DNA of 64,000 bases, taken from NCBI GenBank assembly GCA_022843445.1, contig JALHNS010000001.1, positions 1 to 64,000 on the forward strand, written 5' to 3'. The position numbers and the translations under genes were made by a program. This document shows, one piece after another, positions 26,884-36,898 of this stretch. Origin of the DNA: Gemmata sp. (GTDB lineage Bacteria; Planctomycetota; Planctomycetia; Gemmatales; Gemmataceae). The notes under the pieces were generated by a model. The model had not been told where the DNA came from and searched no databases. It saw only the letters and a program-made list of their open reading frames with translations. Numbering within the stretch: position 1 is the first letter of the stretch; each line of letters begins with the position of its first letter.

Positions 26884-28377
26884 ATGCCACGCAACATCCC
26901 GAAGGGGTTCGATCCAATCGCGAAGCGTTGGCGAAAGATGTACAAAGGCGAGCGTTACGAGGTCTACTGCTCGGAGTTGAACCTGCCCGAAGACCAATGG
27001 ACAGAACTCGGCAGTTACCAAGCGCGGAACCTTTGGTGGGACGCGCTGAAAGCGGAGATCGATACGAAACCGGCGGCACTCCGCCCTGACGTGCAGGAAG
27101 TGGTGGACGAACTGCGAAGGAAACGGGATCTGCTGCTCGCCCACAACCTCGATGCGTCGGAGTACGACGAGGCCATTCGGGAGGCCATCACCGCCTCCGC
27201 CAAACCGATCATCGATCCCAAGACGAAGTTCGACAGCTTGGAAGACGAGGTCGATGCGGTCTGTGCGGCCCCGCAACCAGACGGGGATGGCGTGAACCTC
27301 CTCGACCCTCGCACCACCGCTCGCGCCGCGTTGCTGATTCAACACGGTGTCGATCTTTCCGGCGTGGACCCGATGGTGCTGGAGATCGCGCTGGGGTCGA
27401 GAGCGTACTGGGCCGAGAAGACAGCCACCGCGACGACGGTTCCCGAAGACAAGCGGGTCGGCGCTCTGCTGGATCGCTGGCTCCAACTGAAGCGGAAGAA
27501 GCTGAAAGTAACCACCCTCAGCCGAGTTCAAGGTCACAAGAAGGCATTCGAGCTGATCACTCACGACGAGAAGGTGGTGCTGTCCGCTGACATGTCCGTG
27601 GACGTTCTCACCGAAGAGAAAATCGAAGAGGTGTTCCACGCCATCGACGCCGAAGAACGGGACACAGCCACGAAAGACAAGAAGTGGGTGACGTTCAAGA
27701 GCTTCCTCAAGTACGTTGTGAAGAAGCGGCTGATTCCCCAACCACTTAATCTGGACGACAAACTGCTCACGTTCAGCGTAACGACGAAGGAAAAGGCCAA
27801 GCCTGTGATGGCTGATGTCCGCGACTTCATCGCCGAACTTCCCGACCGGCTCAGGTTGTACGCCTTGCTCGCAGCGAACTGCGGCATGAACAACGTGGAC
27901 ATCGGCAAACTGGAACTGCGTCAGATCGACCTCACCGCAAAGACGCTGACCCGGAGAAGGCTGAAGACAGAAGCGTGGGACGGAGTGCCAACCGTCACCT
28001 ACCGTTTATGGGACGAGACGCTGCAACTGCTGCAACAATTGATGGCAAAGGAGGGCAAGTTGGCGCTCCTCGATGCGAAGGGTGAGCCGCTCTACATCGA
28101 AGAAAAGGACGGACCAGACGGCAAGGCAAGCCTCTACGACAAGATCAAATCATCGTGGCGGGATTACTTCGGGCGGGACGAAGCGAAGAAGTACACGATC
28201 AAAGACTTCCGCTTCATCTCAGCGGACATCATCAAAGACAGTCCGCAGTACCGCGTGTATCGCTCTGTCTGGCTCGGCCACTCGCCGAAGACCGTCGCGG
28301 AAAAGAGCTACTCCTCGTCCGAGGATTGTTCGCACGTCTGCGACTGGCTTCGCACCAGGTATTTCCCTCAAGCGTGA
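26884..28377 (+). CDS. Divergent tyrosine-type integrase
   Basis: Core-binding-like N-terminal region; LRLYALLAANCGMNNVDIGKLELRQIDL, YTIKDFRFISADIIKDS, VWLGHSPKTVAEKSYSS. Start taken at MPRNIPKGFDPIAKRW. Beside the tRNA-Gly fragment. Confidence 0.75.
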   Translation: MPRNIPKGFDPIAKRWRKMYKGERYEVYCSELNLPEDQWTELGSYQARNLWWDALKAEIDTKPAALRPDVQEVVDELRRKRDLLLAHNLDASEYDEAIREAITASAKPIIDPKTKFDSLEDEVDAVCAAPQPDGDGVNLLDPRTTARAALLIQHGVDLSGVDPMVLEIALGSRAYWAEKTATATTVPEDKRVGALLDRWLQLKRKKLKVTTLSRVQGHKKAFELITHDEKVVLSADMSVDVLTEEKIEEVFHAIDAEERDTATKDKKWVTFKSFLKYVVKKRLIPQPLNLDDKLLTFSVTTKEKAKPVMADVRDFIAELPDRLRLYALLAANCGMNNVDIGKLELRQIDLTAKTLTRRRLKTEAWDGVPTVTYRLWDETLQLLQQLMAKEGKLALLDAKGEPLYIEEKDGPDGKASLYDKIKSSWRDYFGRDEAKKYTIKDFRFISADIIKDSPQYRVYRSVWLGHSPKTVAEKSYSSSEDCSHVCDWLRTRYFPQA

Positions 28378-28398
28378 GTCCTTGAGTCACTAACAGTC

Positions 28399-28420
28399 CA
28401 CCGGCGGCGATCCGCCGGTG
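28399..28420 (+). terminator. Putative hairpin terminator after integrase
   Basis: CACCGGCGG-CGAT-CCGCCGGTG followed by aacgcttctttt, 21 nt after the integrase stop. Confidence 0.45.
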
Positions 28421-28477
28421 AACGCTTCTTTTCCGGCTTCGCTCGCCGTGGGGTCAACTTCACTGACCTCGCATCCG

Positions 28478-29068
28478 TCACGGTCTGCGCGATTTTCTCG
28501 ACTGCTTAACGAACGATTTCAGAAACCGTGTCATCGGCTTGTCCAAAAGCCCAGCCTCTTCGAGAGCTTCGACATCGCACTCACCGTCCGACTCGCACAT
28601 CAGCACCGGCCGAAAGACGAGGTTCGCGCCGTCCAAAGTGATCTCGTATCCGTAGGAGTGGTTTTCGTCGCAGACCGTCGCCTCGATCAACTCGCGCTGT
28701 TTCGCGGTCAGCAGTGGGGCGTCTTCGTCTTCGTCGTCCTCGTCCTGCTCCAGATTCTCTTCGTGCAAGTCGGGAACTTCGATCAAGTCGCCATCGGCGC
28801 AGCCCAGTTCACAGAAATCCTTAAACACCGCGAACGGCGCGAAGAGATTGAACCCGGCTTCGAGACGCTCGACGGGGGCAGTCGGGATGTCCTCGATCTG
28901 CTCGTCATCCGCGAGTGTCAGGTCGTCGTCACCGAGGATCAGTTTGCCATGTTCCACGATGCAGAGCGGCTCGACCGAACCGAGGGTCAGTGACTGCGAG
29001 AACTCGGTGACGGCACGAGCGAATTTGGCCCAATCGAACTCGGCACGCGGAATCCTCGTGGTCGTCAT
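28478..29068 (-). CDS. Hypothetical acidic protein
   Basis: ORF from MTTTRIPRAEFDWAKFARAV; highly acidic segment HEENLEQDEDDEDEDAP. Confidence 0.6.
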   Translation of the reverse strand: MTTTRIPRAEFDWAKFARAVTEFSQSLTLGSVEPLCIVEHGKLILGDDDLTLADDEQIEDIPTAPVERLEAGFNLFAPFAVFKDFCELGCADGDLIEVPDLHEENLEQDEDDEDEDAPLLTAKQRELIEATVCDENHSYGYEITLDGANLVFRPVLMCESDGECDVEALEEAGLLDKPMTRFLKSFVKQSRKSRRP

Positions 29069-29208
29069 GGTTGTCTCCTTCTGCTCCCGTTGGTCGCGAC
29101 GAACCCAGGTTAGCTGGCGCGGGTGCGGCCAACTGCCAGTACCGTCAGAATCACATTCCGCATGACTGTCTCCGTTGAACTGAGGATCGCGAGACAAAAT
29201 CGCCAGCG

Positions 29209-29961
29209 TCACCGAGCGAAGGGGAATCCGACGTTTTGGAGTTCTTGGCGGTAGCCATCGGCAATGCCCTTCAGCCGCTGGACGGCGTCGTTGCTCTCAC
29301 CGAGTCGCCCTCGCGCGTCTTCGTACTTCCTCACGTTCTCGTCGTGCGTTTTGGTGAAGTTCTTTTGCAGGGACTGGCGAGCGGACGAATTGAGCTTGGG
29401 GTTCGCCCAGGTCTGGGCGTTCTGCTTGCCGAGAGCGGAGCCGGCCTCGAACCCGCCGGCGTAACTGTCACTGGTTGCTCCCGAACCGGGGCGAGCCGTT
29501 CCGGTCTGTGACCTCCCGATCTCGCCCGACTTGCCGGTCGAGTTCGCACCCTTCGTTGTGTCGCGGCCGGTGAGATAGACCCCCGTGGCAATAAGGAGCA
29601 GCAAGCCACACCCGGCAACGACCACGAACGCTGTTCGACGCGAGCGACCGCTTGCGACGTGTTGAGATCGCTGCACCCGTGCCAAACTGTCCGTGCGTGC
29701 GGTGTCCGGTTTCCCTTCCGCGCCGCCGAAATCAAAAGCCGGTTCCGAGTCTTGTACGGGAGTGTTCGCGGTGGGCGGCGGTGCCACGTCGTACAACCCC
29801 GGCACTTGGGACGCCGGCACCCACGGCCCGCCCTCGGCCTGGGCGATTAAATCGAGCGGCAGCAGTTGGCCCGTGGTCGTCATCTGCCGAAGTTGTGCGA
29901 ATTGGAACGGGCCGAACCTGCGACCGTCGCGCAACAGGAACCAGACGTTCGCCATGCTCAT
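29209..29961 (-). CDS. GYF domain-containing protein with one TM segment
   Basis: MSMANVWFLLRDGRRFGPFQFAQLRQMTTTGQLLPLDLIAQAEGGPWVPASQVPGL (GYF_2) and a hydrophobic segment. Confidence 0.75.
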   Translation of the reverse strand: MSMANVWFLLRDGRRFGPFQFAQLRQMTTTGQLLPLDLIAQAEGGPWVPASQVPGLYDVAPPPTANTPVQDSEPAFDFGGAEGKPDTARTDSLARVQRSQHVASGRSRRTAFVVVAGCGLLLLIATGVYLTGRDTTKGANSTGKSGEIGRSQTGTARPGSGATSDSYAGGFEAGSALGKQNAQTWANPKLNSSARQSLQKNFTKTHDENVRKYEDARGRLGESNDAVQRLKGIADGYRQELQNVGFPFAR

Positions 29962-30206
29962 GCCCTCGCTGTGCGTCCCTCGCTCTTTCTCAAAGCGAGA
30001 ACGGCGGCGCGGAAGGGGCCACGGCCGGTGACGGCTTCTGGATCGCATCGTGACCGCGCCGGCGTAAACCCCTCCAAACCTCTATCAAGCGGGAGATGCC
30101 CTCGTCTCTCGAACTGCGCTCGCTTTTCGCAGAGATTTCTTGCTGGTTTCGTGGCCCCATTTCGCCGCGAATTCTCGCTTTCTCTGGCGGTCGCGAGCGT
30201 AAACCA

Positions 30207-30854
30207 ATGGAGCAGCCCGGCGGGTCGGTCGGCGGGCTGATTTCGTCCCCCTCGGCTGCTCCCGTGAACTCCACCACAACCGCGATGCAACGTCTGTTGG
30301 ACGCGCCGTCGTTGACGAACGAGGGGGTGTTCAACGAGCTTCTACTCCGGGCCTCCGAACGCCTGCGAGTGTTGGCCCGGCGGAAGCTGCGCGGCTTCCC
30401 CGCGTTGCGGCGGTGGGTGGAAACGGATGACGTGCTACAGCAGTCGATGCTCCGACTTCACCGGGCGTTGGAGCAGGTCCGGCCGGCGACGGTGGGCGCG
30501 TTCTTCGGGTTGGCGGGCCTCCAGATTCGGCGCGAACTGCACGACCTGCACCGGCACCACTTCGGTCCGCACGGGGTCGGTGCGAACCACCAGACGGACG
30601 GCGAGAGTCACTTGCCGGCCGTCGCCGAAGAAACCGAACTGCCGGTCGGGTGGGATCGCTTCCACAACATGATCGAGGCGCTCCCCGACGAGGAACGCGC
30701 CGTCGTGGACCTGCTGTTCGTCAGCGAGTTGACCCAAGAAGAAGCCGCCCAAGTTCTGGGCGTCTCGCTACGGACGGTCAAGCGGCGGTGGCAGTCGGCT
30801 CGGCTTCGCCTGGGCGCGGCCATCGAGCGGGAGGAACACCGGGATGTCGGATGA
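30207..30854 (+). CDS. RNA polymerase sigma factor, ECF subfamily (possible earlier start at 30096)
   Basis: VETDDVLQQSMLRLHRAL region 2; LPDEERAVVDLLFVSELTQEEAAQVLGVSLRTVKRRWQSARLRLG region 4. Confidence 0.85.
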   Translation: MEQPGGSVGGLISSPSAAPVNSTTTAMQRLLDAPSLTNEGVFNELLLRASERLRVLARRKLRGFPALRRWVETDDVLQQSMLRLHRALEQVRPATVGAFFGLAGLQIRRELHDLHRHHFGPHGVGANHQTDGESHLPAVAEETELPVGWDRFHNMIEALPDEERAVVDLLFVSELTQEEAAQVLGVSLRTVKRRWQSARLRLGAAIEREEHRDVG

Positions 30855-33060
30855 GGAGAGGATCGCGGACCTGTTGATGACCTGGGAAGAGGCCCGTGAG
30901 CGGGGCAACGCGACCACCGCCGAGGAACTGTGCCGGGGGTGTCCCGAACTGCTCGATGCCGTGCGAGATCGCATCCGCCTGCTCGAAAAGACCGCGTGGA
31001 TGAGCGGCCCGGCGAAGCCACCGCAGCAGCCCCGTACCCTTGCCGAACGCTATGTGTTGGAGGCACTGATCGGGAGCGGAGGGTACGCCGATGTGTGGCG
31101 TGCCTACGACCTTCGGCTCCGGCGTCACGTCGCCGCGAAGGTGCCGAGGCCGAGCCGAACGCTGACCGCCCTTCAAATTGACGAGGTGTTGACGGAGGCC
31201 CGTCAAATCGCGTGCCTCAAACACGTCAACATCGTGACACTCCACGACGTGCTGAAAGAAGGCGCGGGCTACGTCCTCGTCAGCGACCTGATCGACGGCG
31301 AGACGCTGGCCGACCGCCTGCGGTGCGGGCCGATGTCCCATACCGATGCCGTGAAGGTGCTTGCGGCAGTGGCCCGCGCCATCGACTACGCCCACGGCCG
31401 GGGCGTCGTCCACCGTGACCTCAAACCGGCGAACATACTGCTCGACCGCGCCGGCACCCCGCACGTCGGTGACTTCGGGCTGGCCCGGCCGAAGACGGAG
31501 TTCCTTGAGGGCAGCGACCAACGCGGCACTCTCATCTACAGTTCGCCCGAACAACTGGCGGGGAAGCCCCTCGACGGGCGCACCGACATCTGGAGCCTCG
31601 GCATCATCATGTACGAGATGCTCACCGGGCGACCGCCGTTTTCGGACGACAACCCGGTGAAGCTCAGGCAGACCGTCCTCGCGGCCAAAATGCCGGATGC
31701 CCGTGATGTTCCCGCCGCTCTCACGGCCATTTGCCGCCGGTGCTTGGCTGTGAAGCCCGATGAGCGATACGCTCGCGGCGGCGATCTCGCCGACGCGCTC
31801 GAAACCGCGACGGCCACCCAACGTTCTCGATGGTGGCTTCTCCCCACCGCGCTGGTGGCCTCAAGTCTTGTCGGCTTGGCGATCTACTTGAGCCGCCCCA
31901 ACGAGCCGAAGGCGAAAGCAGAACCCGACGCGCCGGTTGCAGAGAAGAATGGCGAGGTCATCCCGCCCAAGATCGAACCCAAGATCGATCCCGGCACCGA
32001 ACCGATCAAGGAGAAGCCACCGTCCCGACCGCCGGCCCGGACGTTGGAAGGACACACGTCGGCCGTCCGCACCGTGCAGGTTCGGGCCGGCGGTTGGATC
32101 GCCTCCACCGACGAGAAGACGCTGCGGCTGTGGTCGCCGACAGGTGCCGCCGCAGTTGTTGATCTGCCCTCGCCGCCGACCGCCGAGGTGTTCGGCCACG
32201 GCGGGTATTCACTGTTCACGGGCCACGAGGACGGGAAGTTACGACAGTGGTGGGTCGGGGCCAGGACGGATGCTGAACGAGCCGCAGGTTGGGCGTCGTG
32301 GTCCACATTACCGCCCGCCACCCGATTCGGGTTGTTGCCCCTACTCGCAGACCAGCCACGACCGCTCCCCATCCGAAGTTGGGACGGGGACGGCTCCCCT
32401 GTGCAGTCCGTGACGGTGTCGCCGACCGGGAAGTGGCTCGCATGGACGACCGGCAAACGGCTGTTCGTGTGGGATTTGGTCACGAACCGCGCCGTCGCGC
32501 CTCTGGACAAGCCCGACCGACCCACCGTCGCGCTGTTTTTCGTACCGGACCCGCCGTTCAAGCCCGACGAACTCCTGTTTGTCGGCTACGGCACCGGACC
32601 CGACCGACGCTCCGAACTCTCGCTGTGGAAAGTGATGCCGTTCAAGGGCGAGTTGGGGCTTTCGTCGCGCGGCAAGATGAACAACTTCGGCATGATGCCG
32701 GGGGTTCAGCACGTCACGGCCGATTCGGAGTTCGGCCTGATCGTCACGACCCTCGAAGCCGGGATCGTTGCCTTCGGCCAGGGGGACAAGGCGATGTCCT
32801 TCAACGTCCTGGCCCAACTCGGCCACGCCAAGCCCGGCAGTCGCCGAACGGTGATTCTACCCGGCGGCACACGGACCCTGAGCTACGGTGCCGAGGGCCA
32901 GTTGTGCATCTGGGAGCCGAAGACGCAGCGCCAAACAATGATCTCGGACCCGCACCCGGAGCCGGTCACCGACGCGGCCGTGAGTGCGGACGAGGGGTTC
33001 GCGGTGACGGGGTGCCGCGACGGGAAGCTGCGGGTCTGGACGATCCCGAACGAGAAGTAG
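30844..33060 (+). CDS. Serine/threonine protein kinase with C-terminal WD40-like repeats
   Basis: LIGSGGYADVWRAYD, HRDLKPANILL, DFGLARPK, GTLIYSSPEQ; a TM segment; WD-type repeats such as GHTSAVRTVQVRAGGWIASTDEKTLRLW. Overlaps the sigma-factor stop. Confidence 0.88.
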   Translation: MSDEERIADLLMTWEEARERGNATTAEELCRGCPELLDAVRDRIRLLEKTAWMSGPAKPPQQPRTLAERYVLEALIGSGGYADVWRAYDLRLRRHVAAKVPRPSRTLTALQIDEVLTEARQIACLKHVNIVTLHDVLKEGAGYVLVSDLIDGETLADRLRCGPMSHTDAVKVLAAVARAIDYAHGRGVVHRDLKPANILLDRAGTPHVGDFGLARPKTEFLEGSDQRGTLIYSSPEQLAGKPLDGRTDIWSLGIIMYEMLTGRPPFSDDNPVKLRQTVLAAKMPDARDVPAALTAICRRCLAVKPDERYARGGDLADALETATATQRSRWWLLPTALVASSLVGLAIYLSRPNEPKAKAEPDAPVAEKNGEVIPPKIEPKIDPGTEPIKEKPPSRPPARTLEGHTSAVRTVQVRAGGWIASTDEKTLRLWSPTGAAAVVDLPSPPTAEVFGHGGYSLFTGHEDGKLRQWWVGARTDAERAAGWASWSTLPPATRFGLLPLLADQPRPLPIRSWDGDGSPVQSVTVSPTGKWLAWTTGKRLFVWDLVTNRAVAPLDKPDRPTVALFFVPDPPFKPDELLFVGYGTGPDRRSELSLWKVMPFKGELGLSSRGKMNNFGMMPGVQHVTADSEFGLIVTTLEAGIVAFGQGDKAMSFNVLAQLGHAKPGSRRTVILPGGTRTLSYGAEGQLCIWEPKTQRQTMISDPHPEPVTDAAVSADEGFAVTGCRDGKLRVWTIPNEK

Positions 33061-33627
33061 ATCGAGGACTTCGTGTCCACGAATCGGTGTGGGTGGAAGT
33101 GTGATATTCGGTGGACTTCGGGCTGCGGACATGGCCGTGAAGCCCGAAGCTAACCCCTACCTGACGGACCAGTTGTAACTGGCGGCAGCGTCTGTGCGGA
33201 CGGCTCACGGCTTCGAGTGTGCGAGGACGAAGCCGACGAATGCCTCGCCTACGGACTCACGATCACAGCAGCCGGTCGTATCCTCGTTCCGGTCTGGGTG
33301 ACCTCGGACGGAGAGGGCATCGACGGTATGGGTCGGCAACCCGCTGTGGCAGACGACATGCGTGATCCTCACCATGCGCCCGTTATCGGGCGAAGACGAC
33401 TGGGTCGATGTCGGCTCGGTGGACGTTGCCCTGTGAGACGGCCTCGATTGCGCGGGCCACTCCGGTGGATCAAGCGGGTACGTTCGGTCATCACCGGCTT
33501 GAACGACTGCGGTAGGCGTCTTTGGTCACACGAGATGCTGCCGCACGGCCAGTTCGCAAGGCTGTCACCGCAACGCGAAGAGGCAACTCTGAGTTTGTGT
33601 TCAGCGACTGGGGGTTGGCATGCGTCT

Positions 33628-33870
33628 TCAGGAAGGCTTGGTGTCGGCCCGCTCGCTGGTTCGTTGCGTAGCTTCGACACGAGCAAGGATTACGGAGGGC
33701 AACACGCCGAGCGCCCCGCAGAGACGGTAGAGCATGTCCACGGTCGGACTTTGGTGATCGTTTTCGAGTTCAGAGATGTAGCCACGATCTACCTTCGCCG
33801 CGACCGCAAGCTCTTCTTGCGTCAGCCCGGCTGTTCGCCTCGCCTCTCGTAGCTCGCCACCCAACGTCAT
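33628..33870 (-). CDS. XRE-family helix-turn-helix regulator
   Basis: LREARRTAGLTQEELAVAAKVDRGYISELENDHQSPTVDMLYRLCGALGV. Confidence 0.85.
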   Translation of the reverse strand: MTLGGELREARRTAGLTQEELAVAAKVDRGYISELENDHQSPTVDMLYRLCGALGVLPSVILARVEATQRTSERADTKPS

Positions 33871-34125
33871 TCTGGGACGTTAGGTCTGGTCGCTGTCGAG
33901 TCTGTCGGTTATAACCGACGCGATCAAAACCGCCACATGGCCGGGAAACCACTGCAAAGATGGCCCCGGTCGGCGAAGAACTCTCGCTTACTGTGATGGG
34001 GCATCTCCGACGACGAGATGAAGGCGCGGATCACAGACAATCCGAAGTCGATTACCACTTTGGGTGCCGCTGCGACTTCCGCGCGACACGGAACGGCACG
34101 AACAAGCACACCTTCGAGGTGAATC

Positions 34126-35538
34126 GTGGACGCCGAATGGTTCTACTCGGTCGGTGGCGAACAGATCGGCCCAGTGTCGTGGGACGCGCTCAAGCAGTTG
34201 GTCGGCGAGAGGAAGGTCGCTGCCGGTGATCTCGTGTGGAACGAGTCCATGCCGGAATGGGTCGAAGCCCGGACTGTAACGGGACTCATCCCACAAGCCC
34301 CTGCCATCCGCAAGCCGCCCCCTCTGCCTGCAAGAGCAAACCCGACGACTAATACCGTCGCACCCGCGATTACCACCGGGTACGCGACATTCGAGATCAT
34401 CCTCGATCCGTTCACGGGTGTGCCGGACGGCACGAATAATCCCGAAGCTCGGCTGTACTTCGACTCCCGCCACATCCTGATCCCGATCAAACTGCCCGAT
34501 GGGGTTAGGCTGAAATACCCGCAGCAAGTCACCACCGGACGGCACCTCATCAAGCTCGTGCCGCTGACCCCGGTGGCGGGAATCAAGAAGCTGCTTTTCG
34601 TGTTTGGGAAGACTCACGACGAGGCACCGACCAAAGAGCGTCGGTACGGCGTCACGTTCCCCAGTCCGGGGCATTACACGGTTCGATTCGCTTTTGACGA
34701 ACCGCGTTCACACGACGATTATCCTTCAGCAGCGGTCGTCACCAAAGAGGGAAACTCTCCGCAAGATGTCGGAATCGCGGGCTTGTGGAAGGGCATGTTC
34801 GGGGACAGCGAATCATCCCGGCGGAAGAAGCTGCACGCCCTCTGGCGTCAGGTCAGCGACACCGGCATGTGGTTCATGTTCACCGATGACGGCGCAATGT
34901 TGCGCCAAGACGGACTGGTCACCAAGTTCCGCTGGCTCGACAAGGAGACGGTTGAACTTTACGAGGCCGAAGGCGGCCCCACGGTCGAACTCCAAATTCT
35001 CTCCCTGAGTGACAGCGAGTTGATCATCAAGACAGGGGGACAGTCGGGGCACTTTTACCGCAACGCAACCATCACGCAAGCCGTCGAGCGAGAGCGCCGG
35101 GAAGAGGCCGAGGAAGCGATGCGTGGGTTTGCTCTTGGGGCAGCAAAGGTCGCCGGCGCGGTAGCGGCGGCACTGGTGGTTGGCGGCATTGCAATCCTGT
35201 GCAGTGAAAGCGGTTCGTCTCGGTCGCTCGCCGACGGCTCCGAGGAGCCAGGGTCGCCAACATCATCGTCGGGAACGAAGAAGCACGCAGCCGCAACGGG
35301 TGGTGCGAAAGAGATCGCGCCGAGGCGCACGAAGGCGGCACACGCGGTCTGTGGTGCGGTGATCGTCGGGTCGGATGGGCGCACTTTCAGTTACAAGAAG
35401 AAGTGCGACTGCGGGCACGTCGAACCGGGCCAAACGAATTCCACCATCCCTTCGACGGGCAGCATCATCAACACGTCGTTTCTCTGCTCAAAGTGCGGAA
35501 GGACTCAAGAAGTGCGGATTCAAGGATGTGATTCTTAA
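34126..35538 (+). CDS. GYF domain-containing protein with C-terminal zinc-ribbon-like Cys motif
   Basis: AEWFYSVGGEQIGPVSWDALKQLVGERKVAAGDLVWNESMPEWVEARTV; a TM segment; C-terminal KCDCGHVEPG...LCSKCGRTQEV. Confidence 0.75.
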   Translation: MDAEWFYSVGGEQIGPVSWDALKQLVGERKVAAGDLVWNESMPEWVEARTVTGLIPQAPAIRKPPPLPARANPTTNTVAPAITTGYATFEIILDPFTGVPDGTNNPEARLYFDSRHILIPIKLPDGVRLKYPQQVTTGRHLIKLVPLTPVAGIKKLLFVFGKTHDEAPTKERRYGVTFPSPGHYTVRFAFDEPRSHDDYPSAAVVTKEGNSPQDVGIAGLWKGMFGDSESSRRKKLHALWRQVSDTGMWFMFTDDGAMLRQDGLVTKFRWLDKETVELYEAEGGPTVELQILSLSDSELIIKTGGQSGHFYRNATITQAVERERREEAEEAMRGFALGAAKVAGAVAAALVVGGIAILCSESGSSRSLADGSEEPGSPTSSSGTKKHAAATGGAKEIAPRRTKAAHAVCGAVIVGSDGRTFSYKKKCDCGHVEPGQTNSTIPSTGSIINTSFLCSKCGRTQEVRIQGCDS

Positions 35539-36736
35539 TCGAGGACTTCGGGACGCGCATCTGCGCCGGTATGAGCTACGGTGCCACCCCTGTCTTCCAC
35601 ACAGGGGCACTCAACCCGTCTCAAAATCTGAGCAGCAATTCCGTCGTCATCTTCGCCGTCAACCACATGACGGACAGTTTCGCCGACTTCCAGCAGTGCC
35701 CTGTTAACCGGAGCCGGTGCAGCCACTGCGCCGGAGTTCCATTCCGTAGCCGCCAGCATGACTCAGGCTGACCGACACGAGGGTCGGACGGGCCAGTTCG
35801 CGCGTGGCGGCAGCGCGGAACAGTTCAACAGCTACTGGGTGGCGACCCGCCGATTCACGCTGCCGCCGAGAGTGCGACGACGGGGCGTCTTGCTTTTGAA
35901 CTCGGTCATGGGTGCCGGGCCGGGGCGGACCTGCCGGACACAGAGTTCCACTTCACGAACGTCACGTCGTGAACCGTCGATGCCGAATGCGCTCCAACTT
36001 GTCGTCAACAACGTGGTGGGATCGGCACCAGCGCACCCAGTCCCTCACGTCACCGAGCGACGGCACCCACGCGGGCGTTGACGCCACCACCTTTAACCGA
36101 AGGCTGCCCCGTCCGTCTCTGGGCAAACCGCCGATTGGCGTAACCGTGTCATTTCCCTCTGACGATTCCTGGTTCCGAACTCACATCGCATGAACGTCAA
36201 ATGTGGATTCGCCACGTTTCAAGACGCTTCGCTTCGTTCCACGCTTTACAACTGGCGAGATGTGCAAACGAAATATGCGGCCGCATCGCCCTCGCCCTGC
36301 AAACTGGGTTCACGTTTTGCCCCTGAGCGAAACCGCGAAAAGATCGTTGCGAGGACGGATGCATGCAAAGCTGGTGCGTTCTCCGTACCTCCGGCCCGAA
36401 CGACGAGAAGGCGTATTCGCTCGCCCGACTGGTACTTCAGCCGCGTAGGATCGTTCGCCCATCCGACGCCACTCGCATTGGCTTGATTGTACACGGGCGC
36501 ACAAACCTCTGGTCCGGTGCAGGCGTTCGCGTTCCGGCCACGCGAAAGCGGTGCTTAACGCTGGTGGAACGGTAGTAGACGCCTTGCATACGGGTGCAAG
36601 GGCAGCGTTCCACACACCCTCCAGAAGAAACCCCGGCGAAGCGGACTCGCTCCCCCGGCCGCGAGCGGAGCGAGCCGGCAGGGAGTGAGTTTCTTCGGTG
36701 ACTTTTCCAAAGTGAGAGTACCTATGTAACTGGGGT

Positions 36737-36816
36737 CAACTTGCCACCATCTCATTTGACAAGACTGCACCAGAGTGGGGTCAAGTCTGCACCAGATTCG
36801 TGCAAGACTGTACCGT
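36737..36816. repeat. Four iteron-like repeats (CAAGACTGCACCAG type) at 21-23 bp spacing
   Basis: caacttgccacca 36737, caagactgcaccag 36760, caagtctgcaccag 36782, caagactgtaccgt 36803; copies 1 and 3 are preceded by tggggt. Confidence 0.55.
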
Positions 36817-36898
36817 GCCATTTTCACTCCTGATCGAATCCACGGCTAGAATTCGGCATCTAAAGTGATGCCTGAAAGACAGTCCACAGACGAAAACA

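Noticed and set aside
36737-36816. Possible CRISPR array
   Set aside because: Only four degenerate short copies with spacers under 10 nt and no cas genes; treated as iteron-like or REP-like repeats.
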